DNA of 39,119 nt, taken from positions 1 through 39,119 of IMG/VR virus record IMGVR_UViG_3300047478_000354. One strand, 5' to 3'. Positions 16,735 through 25,902 of the stretch are shown here, in pieces. How positions within the stretch are numbered: the first letter of the stretch is position 1; every line of letters starts with the position of its first letter. The notes below the pieces were generated by a model. The model was not told the origin of the DNA and made no database searches. It saw only the letters and a program-made list of their open reading frames with translations. A program made the translations under genes and the position numbers. This stretch comes from a virus.

Positions 16735-17813
16735 CCTACACGCGTTGCTGAAATACGACCATATGCTGTACATGCACCAGCAGTCACAGAGGCCACCCCT
16801 ACCATATAAACTGTGGTAGTGCTAGCTAGTGTAATTCGATAAGAAGGGATAACTTGGGTCACAGGATATACGTTAGCTGCTGGAGGATTTCCTGTTGCAG
16901 CATTATCTCCAGCAGTTCCTGGTGTTGCACTTGTTGTTGAGATAGAAACCCCTACAAAAGATCCTGTATAAGTAGCATTAGGATTAAATATACAAACGCA
17001 GCTCGCATCCCATATCCCTGCGGTCAAACTTATAGACGTGATATTTGTCTGTGTGAGATTTGTAAGATTTACTGCTGATCCTGCTGCTACTGTAGCTCTA
17101 ATTTGCTCCCCAATAAAACCTGCTGGCGGTGCGGTATTTGTGTTATTACCTTTCATTTGAACGCCAGTGGTCAACACTTGAAAATTGGTCGTGTCAATGG
17201 AAGGGACTCCCGATGTACTCGTTGTAAGCACACCACTATTGGCAGTTGCTAAAGCTGCCATAACGTTTGCAGAAGCTGCATATAGTAATGTATTGATCGC
17301 ATTCGTATTAGGATAAGTGCTTGTGGTAGCCGACCAATTCGTCCCATCTGCCCGAAGGATCGCCCCTGTCGCAGTCGCTACTTGAGAATGTCCTAGCCCA
17401 CCAAATGCCGTGCCAACAGCCGTACCTTGCCAAGTTCCCGTTGTTATTGTACCCAAAGTGGTTATGGATGTCTGGCCCACATAGGCTGCATCAATATCTA
17501 TCTGCGGAGTTGTCCCCCCAGTAGATGTAATCCTATTAGCAGTGCCAGTAACGCTAGTAACAGTAGACCCAGCATTGCTTATTAAACTCCATCCTGTGTT
17601 TCCTGTTCCAGTAGATTTGACATACAAATCACCTGTCGATGGATTGTGGCACATCGAAGAGGGATTTGCAGAAACGTTTCCGTTTGGACTTCCTGTGAAG
17701 TTGACAAACGAAATGTCATTAGCCGTTGCTTGCATATCAGAAATGTCAGTGGAAGCCGAAGGCTCCAATCTAAATCCGTTGCCAAAGACTGTATTATTTC
17801 CTATACCAGCCAT
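16731..17813 (-). CDS. Tail-fibre-like protein, 360 aa
   Basis: The central region carries fibre repeats seen in many phages: 'GTVTSVTGTANRITSTGG', 'IDIDAAYVGQTSITTLGT', 'ITTGTWQGT'. The C-terminal ~140 residues ('NITSISLTAGIWD', 'FVGVSISTTSATPG') match my recollection of a common beta-sandwich fibre tip. The protein is probably a trimeric receptor-binding fibre. It shares its repeat module with the preceding gene but has a different tip. Confidence 0.65.
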   Translation of the reverse strand: MAGIGNNTVFGNGFRLEPSASTDISDMQATANDISFVNFTGSPNGNVSANPSSMCHNPSTGDLYVKSTGTGNTGWSLISNAGSTVTSVTGTANRITSTGGTTPQIDIDAAYVGQTSITTLGTITTGTWQGTAVGTAFGGLGHSQVATATGAILRADGTNWSATTSTYPNTNAINTLLYAASANVMAALATANSGVLTTSTSGVPSIDTTNFQVLTTGVQMKGNNTNTAPPAGFIGEQIRATVAAGSAVNLTNLTQTNITSISLTAGIWDASCVCIFNPNATYTGSFVGVSISTTSATPGTAGDNAATGNPPAANVYPVTQVIPSYRITLASTTTVYMVGVASVTAGACTAYGRISATRVG

Positions 17814-17822
17814 ATAATCACC

Positions 17823-18509
17823 TTAAGTTACGGCAGCCTCAGCCGACCAATTTATTGTCAAAGCAGCGACTCCGAGAACTTGCAAAATCGCATTATTTGC
17901 AGATGCAATGAAATACGCATCTGCCGTGGATAAAGAAGCATCTTCATTGAATACGTCTTGGTCGCCAACTAATGTTGCTGTCGCACCATCGGTAGTAAAT
18001 GTAGCATAGACGTTATAGCCTGCACCTGCTGGACCTGTTGCCTCATAAGCCTTAACTCTGGCTTCAAATTGGAAAGTTCCTGCCACCCCTCCTAATGGGA
18101 AAGTGATGACATTTGAAGTGACCGCTCCGACTGTAGTTCCTGTGCCAGTCAATGGGGCATCTTGGAATGAAGGGGCAACGCCTGGCCCATTGGATGTCAG
18201 AACTTGTCCGAGAGTTCCTTCCCCAGCATTTTGGAATGGCCCTGTGGCAGTAGTTCCACCCAATAAAACTCCAAATGCCGTTGTAGTCGCAACTCCAGTG
18301 CCACCATGAGCCACATCAATAACAGTACCATTCCAAGTACCTGTCGTGATAGTGCCTAGAGTAGTTATTGAAGTCTGTCCGACATACGTTGATGCTATAT
18401 CTATTTGAGGAGTTGTTCCCCCAGTAGATGTGATACGATTTGCGGTTCCCGTGACCGACGTAACCGTTCCACCTGCATCTAGCTCAGGTATAATGGTTAT
18501 ACTGCTCAT
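17823..18509 (-). CDS. Tail-fibre-like protein, 228 aa
   Basis: A short N-terminus leads straight into the repeat 'GTVTSVTGTANRITSTGG ... YVGQTSITTLGTITTGTW', then 'GGTG', 'LGQVLTSNG' and a C-terminal beta domain ('FPLGGVAGTFQFEARVKAYE', 'GYNVYATFTTDGATATLVG'). I associate that tip with phage and giant-virus fibre heads. It lies directly upstream of its partial paralogue, nine bases apart. It probably forms part of an adhesion structure. Confidence 0.65.
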   Translation of the reverse strand: MSSITIIPELDAGGTVTSVTGTANRITSTGGTTPQIDIASTYVGQTSITTLGTITTGTWNGTVIDVAHGGTGVATTTAFGVLLGGTTATGPFQNAGEGTLGQVLTSNGPGVAPSFQDAPLTGTGTTVGAVTSNVITFPLGGVAGTFQFEARVKAYEATGPAGAGYNVYATFTTDGATATLVGDQDVFNEDASLSTADAYFIASANNAILQVLGVAALTINWSAEAAVT

Positions 18510-18516
18510 AAATTCC

Positions 18517-18834
18517 TCATACGTATTCTATTTCGATCCAAAAACTTTCTTCTGTAGGCACGGTGTCATATTTAACATAAAATTGAGTGCCAGCCTTGCA
18601 ATACATATCATCGGTTTTGTCGTCTAAGATTCTACCCGATTTTCTAGGCTGTTTTCTGGTATTCATCGCTGGATCTACAGTAAAATAAATACTAGTATCT
18701 GTATTATTGAATACGGTTACTCTGAATGCATCATGAGTTAATGGAGCACCTAGGGCAACATAACCTGCGGTTATGCTGCCAAAGGCGACCTCTCTGATTG
18801 CTTCGTTTTTTACACTATTGCCCGAATTACTCAT
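18517..18834 (-). CDS. Small head/fibre-associated virion protein, 105 aa
   Basis: A beta-rich protein with 'FGSITAGYVALGAPLTHDAF' and 'NNTDTSIYFTVDPAM', a pattern I have seen in small phage proteins located between coat and fibre genes. It may link or decorate the head or anchor fibres. Evidence is position plus pattern; the family is not named. Confidence 0.5.
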   Translation of the reverse strand: MSNSGNSVKNEAIREVAFGSITAGYVALGAPLTHDAFRVTVFNNTDTSIYFTVDPAMNTRKQPRKSGRILDDKTDDMYCKAGTQFYVKYDTVPTEESFWIEIEYV

Positions 18835-18849
18835 TGAGATCGCCTCCGA

Positions 18850-19227
18850 TTAAAGTACAAAGCTTGTGGTTAAGAATGACGTAACGCCAACTTGCCAATC
18901 AATATCATTGAGAGGGGTTGTTTCATCATCCCTTGTAACTCCAGTGATTGTCATCCCTGTAGTAATCGAACCGCTATGAGTAAACGCAAGCGTATAGGCT
19001 GCGTTTGCTGTCAAAGCGGTTAGGGTTACATAAGGGTCTTCTAGTAACGACCGATTGAATACAAGGGTCTGGACGTTTGTAGTTTTGGCTATTGTACAAA
19101 ACGCCTGACCCCTTCCATCCAATCCAGCCGATCCCTGTGTTGCGCCTACAGCCGAACCATCAATGCGGAAAACATCCACCTTGGGACTTGGCTGGGCGTA
19201 AAATACTGGGTATCCTGTATCAGACAT
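18850..19227 (-). CDS. Possible capsid decoration protein, 125 aa
   Basis: It lies directly after the coat gene and is beta-rich with few charged clusters. It includes 'LTALTANAAYTLAFTHSG' near residue 70-90. Size, composition and location suit a capsid decoration or stabilisation protein, but no specific family is recognised. Confidence 0.45.
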   Translation of the reverse strand: MSDTGYPVFYAQPSPKVDVFRIDGSAVGATQGSAGLDGRGQAFCTIAKTTNVQTLVFNRSLLEDPYVTLTALTANAAYTLAFTHSGSITTGMTITGVTRDDETTPLNDIDWQVGVTSFLTTSFVL

Positions 19228-19237
19228 ATGATCCCCC

Positions 19238-20482
19238 TTATGATGTTGCTAAGTTCTTTATGCAACCAACAAATGTTGGAGGAATATAGAAGTTTCCATA
19301 AGTCGCGTAGAACATTGCAAAGCTGTCCAAGGGTGTGCCTGAGACGTGCAATGGAAAAAAGATACTATCACCATTCTCAATAAAACCACCGCAATCTTCC
19401 CCTCCAGCACCAGTGTCAGGGCGTAATTCAAGTGATACCTTGTTTCTGGTTATAGCGTAGATGCGATTTTCCTCTACGTAAGGGCTCCAGTGGATTCTGA
19501 CTGTTCTACCATTTAGTTTAACGGCAGCAATCTGGCTTCCTGCTTCAATGTCAGGTGCAACTGCTGGCTCAACGTAGATGATAGATTTCGCATCTTCACC
19601 GTCTTCAAACAATCGTAATTGTGTGTGAGAGAAGATGTAGTCGGAAGGTAATACGCCACGTGTTTGGAAGCGCATCTCTTGGTCTAATCGACGGAATAGC
19701 TTGATTGATGGAGCAGAGCCTTGAGCGTCGATGTTTTTAGCAGCCCAACGGTAGCCAACAGGCACACCATATAGAGAGCCAACAGTCGTATCGCACACAC
19801 CTTTCAAACCAAACATTTCATTGTCTTTAGACTTCTGTTTGTACAAGCGATCATTTGCCAAAGGCACGTCTGCGCCAGTTTGACGAACGATACGGATGAT
19901 ATGAAGATCCAAGTCAATGTCTGTAATCAGGAACAGAGATGTACCTGACGCTACGTTGAGCAAGTCATTCATAATCCAGTTAGCTTCAATCCAGCTAGCT
20001 GTTGTGATCGTAACGGAATAGTCGCCTGGGCTATTTGTCGTTACGGACTGAATGATACCCAAAGTGCCTGTACCATCTCCAAAGAATTGACGTGCAACTT
20101 GCTCGTTAAAAGATTGTTTTAAGATCTCCATCGAAAGTTTTGTCGCATCTTCGAAAGCACCTAAGTTATGACCTGCACGTCTTGCAGCCTTCATTGACTG
20201 GTTATCAATGACAGAAGTGCTATAAACGCTCTTGGCGAATAGCACTGGCTGAATGATGTAAGCGGTCGAGCTAGATGGCAATGCGCCAGAAGATTGACCA
20301 CCGCCGTAGTCTACCAACTGAGCCATTTGAAGCTTGCTACCTACGAACTTTTGATTCTTTTGGATGTAACCGATTAACTGGCGGTTATCCCATCCTGCTG
20401 CATCTGTCTCAAAGCCCCCATACGCGATTTGGTATAGGTTGGACAGATCTGTTAAGCTAATCTGCTGTACTACAGAGCTCAT
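19238..20482 (-). CDS. Major capsid (coat) protein, HK97-fold type
   Basis: A 414-residue protein directly after the scaffold gene, the invariant position of the coat gene. An N-arm is followed by a long helix region ('AGHNLGAFEDATKLSMEILK') and an alpha/beta body ending in 'GTPLDSFAMFYATYGNFYI'. Length is close to the P22 coat (430). Sequence similarity to a named coat family cannot be checked here, so the call rests on gene order, length and composition. It assembles the head on the scaffold and portal. Confidence 0.7.
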   Translation of the reverse strand: MSSVVQQISLTDLSNLYQIAYGGFETDAAGWDNRQLIGYIQKNQKFVGSKLQMAQLVDYGGGQSSGALPSSSTAYIIQPVLFAKSVYSTSVIDNQSMKAARRAGHNLGAFEDATKLSMEILKQSFNEQVARQFFGDGTGTLGIIQSVTTNSPGDYSVTITTASWIEANWIMNDLLNVASGTSLFLITDIDLDLHIIRIVRQTGADVPLANDRLYKQKSKDNEMFGLKGVCDTTVGSLYGVPVGYRWAAKNIDAQGSAPSIKLFRRLDQEMRFQTRGVLPSDYIFSHTQLRLFEDGEDAKSIIYVEPAVAPDIEAGSQIAAVKLNGRTVRIHWSPYVEENRIYAITRNKVSLELRPDTGAGGEDCGGFIENGDSIFFPLHVSGTPLDSFAMFYATYGNFYIPPTFVGCIKNLATS

Positions 20483-20488
20483 TTAATC

Positions 20489-21586
20489 CTACCTTTTTTT
20501 ATGTTGTTCTTTCCTCTCTTGAATTTGTGCTTTTAGGGCTTCAAACGGCGATAGTCTGCTTAGATCCTTTTCAGGGGATTTGTAATTGACCGCTGCCGAT
20601 TTATGTCTCTTAGAAAGCACACGCGCTGCGTCCGTACGCTGCACGTTATTGACTACACCCTTAGCCAAGTCGAGCAAGTCACGCTCGTCAAAGTCAGGGT
20701 TTTGTCGGAGGACTTTAGACAACTCAAACACCAGGGGGTCACGAGGAGTCGCCTTGGGGTTGAATTTTTTCAGGGCGTTGTAAGACGCTTGCTGCAATTC
20801 AACTTCTTCTGCCAAGTCTCCAATCCTTGTGAAGAGATCTTCTTCGTCCTTCACTGTGCCTTTCAAAATAGGATTTGTTAGAATCTGGTTTCCATATTCA
20901 AAAATCTTATCCTCAGAAAGACCAGTGTCGTTCATTAGCTCCATCGAGAGCCTTTGAACTTTGGCTTCATTCATCACCTTTGAGGTTACTTCTCTTTCTT
21001 CTTCGAGCTGTTGCTTGAGTTCAAAAGCTTCACGCTCGGAAGGAGCCATTTTAGCCATCCCTTGCGCTTGCTTGCCTAACCCTTGCAAGAACTGTTTGAA
21101 GTCGAGATCGGGATTAACCTTTTGGACGATTGCAAACATCTGTTTCAATGCGCCTAAAGGGTTGTCCACAGCTTTTTTCCCTGCACTAATGAAGGGATCG
21201 AGCATCTGTTTTTTTTGCTCGGATAATTGTCGCATTCTATTTCTAACGGCAATACCCCCAGCAGCAGCATCACGCATTTGCTTGAGGGACATCTTTATAG
21301 GCTTGCCATCCGCTTTAAATTCCAATATCGCATCTGAGTCTAGATCGAACGTTTCTTCGCCTTTCTGGAAGCGGAAGAGGTTTTTGGGGAGACTATCATC
21401 GGCTCCTTCTTCTCCTTCTGTTCCTTCACCCATCTGTTCGCTATTTCGGGGTGTTGGCTGAAAAGGAACCTCTTTTGTTTTTCGCTCTTGAAGGGCATTG
21501 TTTTTCTTTGCCTCGATTTGTTCTTTTAAAGCTGAAAATGAGTCTGCATTCTCTAAGTCTGGATTCTCTAATACTGTTGCGTGCAT
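20489..21586 (-). CDS. Scaffolding protein
   Basis: A 365-residue, highly charged and mostly helical protein with a disordered acidic N-terminal third and a basic C-terminus ('LKAQIQERKEQHKKR'). The basic helical end is the coat-binding feature of scaffolds. It lies between portal and coat genes, as in P22 and most podoviruses. There is a short beta-like 'NLFRFQKGEETFDLDSDAIL' near 70-90. There is no protease motif. Confidence 0.7.
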   Translation of the reverse strand: MHATVLENPDLENADSFSALKEQIEAKKNNALQERKTKEVPFQPTPRNSEQMGEGTEGEEGADDSLPKNLFRFQKGEETFDLDSDAILEFKADGKPIKMSLKQMRDAAAGGIAVRNRMRQLSEQKKQMLDPFISAGKKAVDNPLGALKQMFAIVQKVNPDLDFKQFLQGLGKQAQGMAKMAPSEREAFELKQQLEEEREVTSKVMNEAKVQRLSMELMNDTGLSEDKIFEYGNQILTNPILKGTVKDEEDLFTRIGDLAEEVELQQASYNALKKFNPKATPRDPLVFELSKVLRQNPDFDERDLLDLAKGVVNNVQRTDAARVLSKRHKSAAVNYKSPEKDLSRLSPFEALKAQIQERKEQHKKR

Positions 21587-21605
21587 GCCAAGTCTCCTTA
21601 TGGGT

Positions 21606-23777
21606 CTAAATTGGCGTTAATGTGTCATCTTGCGGAGCCTGAGCTGCTTGCTCTTCCGCTATATCAAAAGGCGGTAATTCCTGTTCTTCCGCTGGGGCTG
21701 AAAGGTTATTGTCGGGAACACCGCCAAACTCTGGTTGTCCCATTCCCCCTGGAGGCTGCGCTTGCATAGGCTCATTTAAGGGGGTTGGGTAATAGAACAT
21801 CGGGAATTGTCTTAAGCTCATCATTCTTTGTTGGAATGCTGGGCTCTCCCTTGCCTGCTCATACATCAATTTTTCTGTAGCGGTCATATGACGCTCAAAT
21901 AAGTCTTTCACTTCCTGCGGAGATGTTTTAAACTCCATCGTCTGCATCGGAATTCTGTGAGTGTCCCAGTGAGTAATCAAATCTTCATATCTTTCTGGAT
22001 CTCGAATCTCCTCTTGATTGAGCATGTCCTCGTTCTCGCTCTCGGCTGAGTTAACTGCTGCCGTGATCGAATTCGTGAACTTCTCGCTCTGGGACAATCC
22101 GAGCATATCGACAAAAACCTCATCTTGGATGATCTGAGGGAATTCCCTCTTTAGAGTCATCATGAGCTGAGTTCTAGCTGCCTTGGAATTCGCAAGATTT
22201 CCTGTAGTGGAAAGCTTTACGTCATAGACCTTTTGAAGATTCTCAGGATTGAAATACTTCAAATTTACTTTATTGTTTCTGCCTACGATCTTAATCAGCC
22301 TGCTGACTTCTTCATCGTAGTGATCTCTTGCTATGGAGATAATGTTTCTTAAGACATGCTCCATCGATTTGATGTGATTTTTTATCGACGGTGCAGCCAG
22401 TTGAACGCGCTGATCTTCGAAATGTTGCAGAGCAATAAAAGAATCAAGCTGAGCATTTGGGGTATCTCCGCGAGTCATGGGGGTAGTCATCCCCATCTCT
22501 AATAGGTTTTTCTTTAAGTCATCGCGGAATTTGAAGATCGAAGAAGTATTGGTTATTGGAGTCTCAATCTTAGGAACGTGGTTGCCTCTCCATTCCATGA
22601 CCGTGATACCGTTTGGCATCCTTTGAGCATCGACACCGCTTGTCTCATGCACAAAGATCTTGGGGCTCTCGGCCTCCAAGTTATTGTAGATCTGATTTGT
22701 AAGGCGGTTAATGCCGCTTGTGATTGGTCTTGTATTTCTCGCCAGCATCGGAGCGCATCGCGTTCCGATTCCCATGTCCATTTCACTAAATCTTACAAAG
22801 GGAAGTTTTCTGTTTTCTATTAAACTCGGATTGTCTATTAAACTTTTGTTTACTAGGACAACGTCCTCTGTACACATCACATAACGACCCTCTGGCATGA
22901 ATGGGTGAGAGCGATGATAAAATTTATAGACCAAAGTGTGATTCTGAGTCGTCTTGTCAAAACCGCTGACGGCATCGTAACGAACTTTATCGCTTGCGGA
23001 TTTAAATTTCTTATTGTACTTGCGCTCCAAATACTCTGTCTCAATCCAGTCTACGTAGTAGCCCCAATTGCAATCCTCGTAGCGGAATTTAGGATCGAGC
23101 ATTACATGATATGGCATTGGGTTTGCGAGAACTACATCCCCTTGTCTAAGGTATTTTCTAATTTTTATAAGCTGGCCTTTTTCATCGTAGACCTCGCGTC
23201 CCTGCTCATCTACAACGAATACATCCTCTTTAGCATAGACCTTAGCCTCTTCGAGCAAGTCACCAGCCTCTTCATCCCATTCTGGGACTACAAATGCCTC
23301 GCCAAATATGTTTTTCTGTATCTCCCATTTTATCCGCTGAATATCGATGTCCATATCGTAGGAATAACTGTCGAGCCACATCTTTACAAATTTGGCTGCG
23401 ATTTTATCTTTATAGTCATCATTGTTCGGCAATACCTGGGCGGTCAATTCGTTGGATACGACCAAGCTGACTGAATCCATCACTAAGCGATAAAACTCGT
23501 TGATGAAAATCTCGTCAGGTTGATCGTCGATGACACCCTGTTGGAGATAAACAGCCACCATAGGGCTAAAGAAGTTCGGGTTTACCCCCAAACTGAGGAA
23601 TATACGTAGATTGTTTTTTTGTTCTCTGAAAACTGGCTGATAATACATTTGGAGATAGGTATCGGTATCTCTAAACCAGTTAAGAACGTCATTGTCGTTC
23701 TCGACATTGACTGTGTAGAAAGGTTTTACGAAGGGAAGATTCTTTTGAGCGTAGAATCTTTGTGCGTCTTCTCTCAT
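21606..23777 (-). CDS. Portal protein, P22-like
   Basis: A 723-residue protein, close in length to the P22 portal (725). Its opening includes 'FRDTDTYLQMYYQPVFREQK', then 'KWEIQKNIFGEAFVVPEWDE' and the portal-typical region 'MLARNTRPITSGINRLTNQI' near 340-360. The C-terminal ~100 residues are glutamine-, proline- and acid-rich. Twelve copies would form the DNA entry vertex and the terminase dock. The gene overlaps the upstream membrane-protein gene by four bases. Confidence 0.8.
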   Translation of the reverse strand: MREDAQRFYAQKNLPFVKPFYTVNVENDNDVLNWFRDTDTYLQMYYQPVFREQKNNLRIFLSLGVNPNFFSPMVAVYLQQGVIDDQPDEIFINEFYRLVMDSVSLVVSNELTAQVLPNNDDYKDKIAAKFVKMWLDSYSYDMDIDIQRIKWEIQKNIFGEAFVVPEWDEEAGDLLEEAKVYAKEDVFVVDEQGREVYDEKGQLIKIRKYLRQGDVVLANPMPYHVMLDPKFRYEDCNWGYYVDWIETEYLERKYNKKFKSASDKVRYDAVSGFDKTTQNHTLVYKFYHRSHPFMPEGRYVMCTEDVVLVNKSLIDNPSLIENRKLPFVRFSEMDMGIGTRCAPMLARNTRPITSGINRLTNQIYNNLEAESPKIFVHETSGVDAQRMPNGITVMEWRGNHVPKIETPITNTSSIFKFRDDLKKNLLEMGMTTPMTRGDTPNAQLDSFIALQHFEDQRVQLAAPSIKNHIKSMEHVLRNIISIARDHYDEEVSRLIKIVGRNNKVNLKYFNPENLQKVYDVKLSTTGNLANSKAARTQLMMTLKREFPQIIQDEVFVDMLGLSQSEKFTNSITAAVNSAESENEDMLNQEEIRDPERYEDLITHWDTHRIPMQTMEFKTSPQEVKDLFERHMTATEKLMYEQARESPAFQQRMMSLRQFPMFYYPTPLNEPMQAQPPGGMGQPEFGGVPDNNLSAPAEEQELPPFDIAEEQAAQAPQDDTLTPI

Positions 23778-24247
23778 TTCTCGTCCTCTTTACCGCCAAA
23801 GGCTATTTTCATAGTCTTCAAACGATTCTCTTTAATCTTTTTAAGAGTCTCTTGGACAAGGGAGTCTTTTTCTTTGAGCTCATTGATGTATTTGTCAAAA
23901 TCCTCTTGAGAAAGCTGTCTATCCAAAATGCAGAGAGTGTTATCGCAAATAATTTTTGAACAACTGCGAAGTTCAACTATTACCTTTTCAGTGTTTATAG
24001 AATTATCTTGTCGAAGCTGTCCAGAAATCTGTGTGAACAAAGTTATTAAAGACTTTTCTTGATCTTCAAGCCATTGTGAGAGGCTATTAAATCCATGAAG
24101 TGATTCTTTTGAAGTGGATAATAAATTCATCCTGGCCATCATTGACAACTGATCCTCTCGGATCTTTTTTAGTTCTAGATATACATTGTAGATATAATAT
24201 GAGCCAGTTAAGGCAATAATCAAAATGCTTGCTTCAAATATATTCAT
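23774..24247 (-). CDS. N-terminally membrane-anchored coiled-coil protein
   Basis: I start at the ATG at 24247 (AGGTG upstream) rather than an upstream TTG. The 157-residue protein has a transmembrane helix at about 4-22 and a long charged coiled coil after it. As first gene of the late operon it could be an inner-membrane spanin-like protein or an assembly factor. The anchor-plus-coil layout resembles Rz, but no outer partner adjoins it. Alternatively it takes part in terminase or portal assembly. Confidence 0.55.
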   Translation of the reverse strand: MNIFEASILIIALTGSYYIYNVYLELKKIREDQLSMMARMNLLSTSKESLHGFNSLSQWLEDQEKSLITLFTQISGQLRQDNSINTEKVIVELRSCSKIICDNTLCILDRQLSQEDFDKYINELKEKDSLVQETLKKIKENRLKTMKIAFGGKEDEK

Positions 24248-24262
24248 ACACCTGCTATGTGT

Positions 24263-24291
24263 TACATACAATTTTTAGTTGATATAAACAA
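24263..24291 (-). promoter_or_regulatory. Candidate late-operon promoter
   Basis: Reading leftward, TTGTTT (24291-24286) and TATGTA (24268-24263) are 17 bases apart, with the AGG ribosome site and ATG of the first late gene just beyond. It overlaps a rightward candidate: TTGATA at 24279-24284 and TTATAC/TATACA at 24303-24309, 18-19 bases apart, in front of terL. Confidence 0.45.
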
Positions 24292-24320
24292 CAAAATTCA
24301 TTTTATACAAGGCTTTTTTA

Positions 24321-25802
24321 GTGGGATTTTACAAGCAGACAACCAGAGCAATTCCAGAAAAACCAAAATATTATGCGAAGAAGACTAGTGTCGCTAAAGA
24401 ACGCATAGAGAAAAACGAAGAGCTTGAGCAAAGTTTTCTTCAAGACTGGGAAAGTTTAAGGGTAAGACACTCAGGGCAACAGGAACTTTTGGATGCCTTC
24501 TTCATAGATGGCAAAAAATACGTATTCGCAAGATTTGGCCGTAAGGGAGCCAAAACCGCCACAAACATAGACATTGCCTGGCGGTACAGTTACGAGAATC
24601 CCCGATCAACTACCTACATTTGCCTCCCGACAATCGTTCAAGCCATCGAGATCTACTGGGACGAAAAACGCCTTCAATGGTGCGACATTCAAGATCCTTG
24701 GATGTGCGAAAAATACCTAGAGAACGTAGATAATAATAAGCACATCATTACCTTCAAAAACGGTAGCACCATCAAGCTAATCGGGACATGGAGCGAATCG
24801 CGTGGCCGTGGTACGCAGCCGAACCTACTTATTGCGGACGAATTAAAAGACTGCTCTGGGGAATATTTAGATGCGATGGAGCCTAACCTTGCAGCCAAGC
24901 CTGACGCTCGCTGCATAATGACAGGAACTCCACCTAAAAAAAGAAGTCACTTCCACGAATGGGAAGATCGAATTAAGGCAAACCCCGAAGGGTTTCACCG
25001 CCATTATTCCAGCTACATCAACACGGCATTACCGCATTTGGCTGGCTGGCTGGACAGAAAGAAAGAAGAGCTTATTGCAGCAGGTAAGGAAGATGTCTGG
25101 CTACGAGAATACATGGCCGAAGACTCCTTCCGCTCAGACGAGAGAGTCCTACCTGATATTAAATTCCAAGACTTGGATGCCTTATTGCACTTGGTTAGGA
25201 CTTCCGATGCCTCGGCATTTCATCCTATCGTCGGAGTGATTGTAACTGAGGAAAAAATCTGCATAACCTACTCGGCCTTATTGTATAGTAAGTACACAGG
25301 AACAAAAATCTTTACCTTTGAATCGAATTTAGTTTCTAGAATATGGGATCTTGGGTATCATGCGCTAAACGCGCAAATACAATCTAAAATTGAATTCTAC
25401 GCAAAGATCTTCTCTAAGTCATGGAGGAAGGTTGTTTTCGATGAAACCAACTCTCTTTCTCATGTACTTCCAGGATTTTTCGATGCAAGAAAGGATTTAA
25501 ATTGGAAAGTGCGTGGCATACCATTACTCCGCGAGATGATAATCTCGGATACCATCCAATTTGCTTCCCCTTCATCAGAAATAGGTGTTGAGGCTCAAAA
25601 TCTTTTAAAAGAGGATGATATTCATGATTTTCCGAACGTTTGCTGTATGGCTATGCTGGCCAATGAGTTTTATCAACCACAGACGCTATCTAGGGTTGAA
25701 AAGGAAATATGGGATAAATACAAGCCGTTACGAGATGCTGGAATTCCGACCCCAGTACGAAGAAAAAAAGCTAAGACGTTATTCCAAAAGAACTGGAATT
25801 AG
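24321..25802 (+). CDS. terL: Terminase large subunit
   Basis: A 493-residue packaging motor. The ATPase domain has a variant Walker A at 73-81 (GRKGAKTAT rather than GxxxxGKS/T), a Walker B at 169-174 ('LLIADE', E174 catalytic) and a 'TGTP' coupling motif at 201-204. In the C-terminal nuclease half, acidic positions are visible in 'VVFDETNS' and 'DIHDFPN'. The usual first Asp ('GxDxG') is replaced by 'VGVIVTEE'. The GTG start has only AAGG upstream. It lies on the opposite strand to the portal, and no small terminase gene is recognised. Confidence 0.8.
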   Translation: MGFYKQTTRAIPEKPKYYAKKTSVAKERIEKNEELEQSFLQDWESLRVRHSGQQELLDAFFIDGKKYVFARFGRKGAKTATNIDIAWRYSYENPRSTTYICLPTIVQAIEIYWDEKRLQWCDIQDPWMCEKYLENVDNNKHIITFKNGSTIKLIGTWSESRGRGTQPNLLIADELKDCSGEYLDAMEPNLAAKPDARCIMTGTPPKKRSHFHEWEDRIKANPEGFHRHYSSYINTALPHLAGWLDRKKEELIAAGKEDVWLREYMAEDSFRSDERVLPDIKFQDLDALLHLVRTSDASAFHPIVGVIVTEEKICITYSALLYSKYTGTKIFTFESNLVSRIWDLGYHALNAQIQSKIEFYAKIFSKSWRKVVFDETNSLSHVLPGFFDARKDLNWKVRGIPLLREMIISDTIQFASPSSEIGVEAQNLLKEDDIHDFPNVCCMAMLANEFYQPQTLSRVEKEIWDKYKPLRDAGIPTPVRRKKAKTLFQKNWN

Positions 25803-25902
25803 TAATGAATATTAACAAAGTGCCATTAATGAACAAAACCCCGACCGTAGTCGAGGCTTTGAAATGGTACATACTTGCGAACTACCAGGTAAACAAGTAT
25901 CG

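Noticed and set aside
20961-21461. Plus-strand 166-codon frame in the scaffold gene
   Set aside because: Serine/cysteine-rich antisense of an acidic helical gene; no independent support.
22905-23474. Plus-strand 189-codon hydrophobic frame within the portal gene
   Set aside because: It looks membrane-like only because it is antisense to a charged protein, and it has no ribosome site; the portal reading is clear.
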